Shown here piece after piece: positions 61,498 through 64,000 of a stretch of DNA of 64,000 bases. The position numbers and the translations under genes were made by a program. Source of the DNA: Shewanella carassii (GTDB lineage: Bacteria > Pseudomonadota > Gammaproteobacteria > Enterobacterales > Shewanellaceae); contig NZ_NGVS01000033.1 of NCBI RefSeq assembly GCF_002777975.1, positions 434,001-498,000 on the forward strand, in the 5' to 3' direction. Position 1 is the first letter of the stretch, and each line of letters opens with the position of its first letter. The notes beneath the pieces are model-generated. The model did not search any database and had not been told where the DNA came from. It was given only the letters and a program-made list of their open reading frames with translations.

Positions 61498-62670
61498 ATG
61501 AACAAGAAGATCCTGGCACTTATGATCCCGGCTATGCTGGCAAGTGGCGCTTCTCAGGCAGTAGAACTGTATAACGACCAAACCAACAGCGTGAACATGA
61601 TCGGCTGGTTGGGTTTTGCGGCCTTCAACGATGGCCATGAAACCTCTGTTATCGATAACTTTTCTCGCGTAGGTTTCCGTTTCGATCGTCAGGAACGTGA
61701 TGGCTGGCGTGCCTTTGCTCACACTGAGTGGGGCATCAACATGGTGACCAGTGATGACAGCCTGGTTTACACCCAAGGCCAGGGCGGTGGTCAGATGCGC
61801 GCCGAGAAGAACAGTGACTTTATGTTCAACCGTTTGGGTTATGTGGGTATGGCTCACGACAAGTGGGGTACTCTGACTTTCGGTAAGCAGTGGGGTGCAT
61901 ATTACGATGTTGCCTATACCACAGATATCCTGGATGCCTTCACTGGCTGGTCTGTAGGTGCCTACACCTTTGGTGACGGCGGTCTGACTGGTGCCGGTCG
62001 TGCCGATGCTGCCTTCCAGTATCGCAACACCTTCTTTGGCAAACTGCATATCGCTCTGCAGTACGCTTCCAAGCAAAATGATGACATCGCTCTGTTCGAC
62101 AAAGACGGTGTGGCATTGAATGATGGTTCTGAGCTGAGCTTCGACTCTAGCTATGGCGCCAGCATGACTTACTATGTGACCGACAAGTTCAAGGTTCTGG
62201 CCGGTTTCAACCGTGGTGACTTCGAAGGCAACCTGGCCGGTGTCGCCGTTGATGATACCAACCAGATCGTCGGTATCGGTGCTCAATACGGTACTTTCTA
62301 CCAGTATGCTCCAGGTCGTGATGCCGATGGTCTGTACGTTGGCTTCAACGCTCACAAGAGTAAGCAAAACGAACTGGTTGGCGGCAACCTGTACGATTCT
62401 ACCGGTGGTGAATTCATCGTGGCTTATCAGTATGAAAACGGTTTCGTACCTTCATTCCTGCTGAGCTATCAAGATCTGGATACAGACGCCAACACCGCTA
62501 TCAAGGGTGACTGGACTCGTCAGTTTGCGGTACTGGGTCTGCACTACCGTTACAGCCGTGACACTGTAATGTTCGCCGAAGCCAAGATTGACTTCAGCGA
62601 CATGGATGACAAGTCTTGGGAAGATCTGCAAGACAACAACTATGCAGTAGGTATCCGCTACTTCTTCTAA
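61498..62670 (+). CDS. Gram-negative porin (OmpC/OmpF-like general porin)
   Basis: This outer-membrane porin of about 390 residues forms a trimeric diffusion pore. It has a signal peptide (KKILALMIPAMLASGASQA), the mature start VELYNDQTNSVNMIGWLGFA, a porin-type N-terminal strand (FSRVGFRFDRQERDGWRAFA), aromatic-girdle strands, and the ending YAVGIRYFF with C-terminal Phe. The ATG at 61498 gives a normal 8-base spacing to AAGGG; the ATG at 61492 is too close. Codon choice is rich in GGT, CGT, AAC and CTG, as expected of an abundant protein. A strong terminator follows. Confidence 0.9.
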   Translation: MNKKILALMIPAMLASGASQAVELYNDQTNSVNMIGWLGFAAFNDGHETSVIDNFSRVGFRFDRQERDGWRAFAHTEWGINMVTSDDSLVYTQGQGGGQMRAEKNSDFMFNRLGYVGMAHDKWGTLTFGKQWGAYYDVAYTTDILDAFTGWSVGAYTFGDGGLTGAGRADAAFQYRNTFFGKLHIALQYASKQNDDIALFDKDGVALNDGSELSFDSSYGASMTYYVTDKFKVLAGFNRGDFEGNLAGVAVDDTNQIVGIGAQYGTFYQYAPGRDADGLYVGFNAHKSKQNELVGGNLYDSTGGEFIVAYQYENGFVPSFLLSYQDLDTDANTAIKGDWTRQFAVLGLHYRYSRDTVMFAEAKIDFSDMDDKSWEDLQDNNYAVGIRYFF

Positions 62671-62694
62671 GGGGCTCCCTTCTTTCCCTGCATT

Positions 62695-62719
62695 GGCCAC
62701 CTTAGGGTGGCCTTTTTTT
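62695..62719 (+). terminator. Porin terminator
   Basis: A 7-bp GGCCACC/GGTGGCC stem is followed by seven T, 25 bp past the porin stop. Confidence 0.9.
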
Positions 62720-62761
62720 CACTTTTTCTTGCCTAGATGCAAAAGGAGGACAAACGAGACT

Positions 62762-63517
62762 ATGACAGTGAGTAAGGGTCTGTGGTTATCGGCATTATTT
62801 AGCCTGTTGGCATTGGGAGAGACTGGTGCCGCCGCGGCATCTACTCGTGTGGAAACCGGTTACCTGGGGTTCCCCGGGGATACCCGTAGCGACAACCGCG
62901 GCGCTTTCAACCAGCCTTTTGTGGCGTTGAGCTACTTTAATCGCGATGAGCGTAACACCTTTTATCAACTATTGAAGGTGGAAAATCCGGCTAAAGTCGT
63001 CGCCGATAAGCGGGTCGCATTTAAATCTTTGACCATTTGGCATTATCGACTCAATGAAGAGCGAACCGCCTTATGGCTGCAAAATTTTCTCGGTACCCAT
63101 AAACATCTGACCGAAGACAATTTTTATTTGGGATTAAAACAGCATTTTGATTATGGCTCGCTGCGTTTTAATCTGGGGTTGGCGGGGCACTATACCGTGA
63201 GCCAGTCTAATCTGACGGACAGGGATTATTCAGGGTTATCCGGAGTGGTGCTCAATGGCAACAGTTATTACGATTTGCCAGTGCTCCCCAAGGGCTGGAA
63301 ATTAAACCTGGATTATACAGCGGCTTTTGGGCGTGACCGCGAGCATGCGGCGGTATTTGGTTATGACACTGATTATGGGCATCAGCTATTTGCCGCGCTT
63401 TCCGGCCCATTGAGCAAAGATCTGAACCTGAAACTGCAATTGACTCATTACCAAAGTTGGGGCACTGCGCCCAACGATGGTCTGGAATACAGTGTTGCCG
63501 TCAATTACGCTTTCTGA
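62762..63517 (+). CDS. Outer-membrane beta-barrel protein, Tsx-like
   Basis: This protein of about 251 residues has a signal peptide (LSALFSLLALGETGAAAA) and many aromatic, amphipathic strands (FVALSYFNRDERNTFYQLLK, NFYLGLKQHFDYGSLRFNLG, EYSVAVNYAF with C-terminal Phe). Size and strand pattern suggest a small 12-strand channel like Tsx/OmpK, but I cannot see a definite family motif. The ATG at 62762 is preceded by GGAGG at 12 bases, a slightly long spacing. It follows the porin terminator and may have its own promoter or rely on read-through. Confidence 0.6.
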   Translation: MTVSKGLWLSALFSLLALGETGAAAASTRVETGYLGFPGDTRSDNRGAFNQPFVALSYFNRDERNTFYQLLKVENPAKVVADKRVAFKSLTIWHYRLNEERTALWLQNFLGTHKHLTEDNFYLGLKQHFDYGSLRFNLGLAGHYTVSQSNLTDRDYSGLSGVVLNGNSYYDLPVLPKGWKLNLDYTAAFGRDREHAAVFGYDTDYGHQLFAALSGPLSKDLNLKLQLTHYQSWGTAPNDGLEYSVAVNYAF

Positions 63518-63530
63518 ATCTATTAAACCA

Positions 63531-63561
63531 ATAAGGCCGAAAGAGAGACTTTCGGCCTTAT
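63531..63561. terminator. Bidirectional terminator
   Basis: A perfect 13-bp stem (63531-63543 with 63549-63561), 5-base loop and flanking A/T runs lie between the convergent Tsx-like gene and regulator gene. Confidence 0.85.
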
Positions 63562-63578
63562 TATTTTTGAATTGTCGA

Positions 63579-64000
63579 TTAAACAATTCCCAGTTTTTTC
63601 ATTTTGCTGCGCAGCGTATTGGGGTTGATATCCAACAGCTCGGCCGCACCACCCGGACCATAGAGCTTGCCGCCGGTCACTTTAAGGGCATGTTCAATAT
63701 ACTTGCGGGTCATGGTTTCCAGCGGCACCAGCTGATTACCGGCGTGGCTTGGGTCAACCACTATGGTCTGGCCGCTGGCAGTCGCCACGGCTTCGGTTTG
63801 TGGCGCCAGGAAACTGAAGTCCAGTGGGCCGGTCGGGTTTTGAATGATGGCTCGCTCTAGCACATTAATCAGCTCCCGGACATTACCGGGCCAGTTGTAT
63901 TGGCTGAGAATCGCCAGCTGTTCGGGGCGAATGCGGGGAAGCTTCGCCAGTTGGAATCGAGCGCTCAGCTGTTCAATGAAATGCTGTACCAATAGCGGAA
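63579..64000 (-). CDS. Sigma-54-dependent transcriptional regulator, C-terminal part (5' end outside window)
   Basis: Only the last 140 or so residues are visible; the frame is open to the right edge. They contain the end of the AAA+ domain typical of bacterial enhancer-binding proteins (LSQYNWPGNVRELINVLERA, the conserved GNVREL sensor II motif), a linker, and a Fis-type helix-turn-helix (GGAAELLDINPNTLRSKMKK) at the C-terminus. It activates sigma-54 promoters; the sensory N-terminus, and thus the stimulus, is outside the window. It is convergent with the Tsx-like gene. Confidence 0.92.
   Translation of the reverse strand, partial: PLLVQHFIEQLSARFQLAKLPRIRPEQLAILSQYNWPGNVRELINVLERAIIQNPTGPLDFSFLAPQTEAVATASGQTIVVDPSHAGNQLVPLETMTRKYIEHALKVTGGKLYGPGGAAELLDINPNTLRSKMKKLGIV

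Noticed and set aside
1..64000. tRNA, rRNA or mobile elements anywhere in the window
   Set aside because: I looked for cloverleaf-like stems with the T-loop GTTCGA sequence, terminal inverted repeats with transposase genes, and integrase or phage proteins. None could be supported.

Overview
The window reads as chromosomal DNA of a gammaproteobacterium, most likely Shewanella. The reasons are a pentahaem c-type cytochrome, several chemotaxis and RND genes, fadIJ with FadR- and PsrA-like sites, the DUF3379/sigma pair, DUF3010 and VF530 proteins, and close protein resemblance to E. coli/Vibrio/Shewanella housekeeping genes. A species close to S. algae is a guess from the moderate GC content. I see no rRNA, tRNA, insertion sequence, integrase, phage gene or CRISPR array. 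Both ends cut through genes: sbcC on the left and a sigma-54-type regulator on the right.

Layout. 0-9.5 kb: the end of sbcC, an M23 peptidase, a TPR membrane protein, a YgjP-like peptidase, a DUF3010 protein, a DEAD-box helicase and a patatin-like lipase. 9.5-14.6 kb: nrdD-nrdG (anaerobic deoxynucleotide synthesis, behind FNR-like and NrdR-like sites), yibL, ribA and a small beta-barrel protein. 14.6-25.6 kb, mostly minus strand: a coiled-coil orphan, a VF530 protein, an operon of RND pump, adaptor, small membrane protein and periplasmic rhodanese, then fadL, putP and an ECF sigma factor with a DUF3379 partner. 26-33 kb: a tightly overlapping six-gene MoxR/DUF58/DUF4381/BatA/BatB-C/BatD operon. 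33-36.8 kb: fadI-fadJ for fatty-acid beta-oxidation. 37.1-45.7 kb: two closely related chemoreceptors flank a convergent pair made of a multi-cofactor flavoprotein and a pentahaem cytochrome. 46.3-51.4 kb: ydbL-ynbE-ydbH (envelope lipid homeostasis) behind a yeaD-type mutarotase. 51.5-54.6 kb: an acyl-CoA dehydrogenase, hinT and a small P-loop protein. 54.6-58.6 kb: an IutA-type ferric siderophore receptor with a small membrane protein, plus orphans. 58.7-64 kb: topB, a DUF4250 protein, a major porin, a Tsx-like protein and the regulator fragment.

How the genes connect. Three fatty-acid loci (fadL, fadIJ and the acyl-CoA dehydrogenase) each carry a recognisable FadR-type 17-mer upstream, and fadIJ also has a PsrA-type palindrome, so uptake and oxidation are probably co-regulated. 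nrdDG carries both oxygen-type and nucleotide-type control sites. The least explained part is the 37-46 kb redox/chemotaxis island: the two receptors are almost identical in their signalling halves but differ in their sensors, and between them lie an AT-rich spacer of more than 900 bp and two redox proteins with no obvious partners. Smaller curiosities are a four-copy 15-bp tandem repeat after fadJ, long perfect hairpins ahead of the DEAD-box helicase and at about 58.0 kb, and two unrelated-looking orphans that share a short N-terminal motif.
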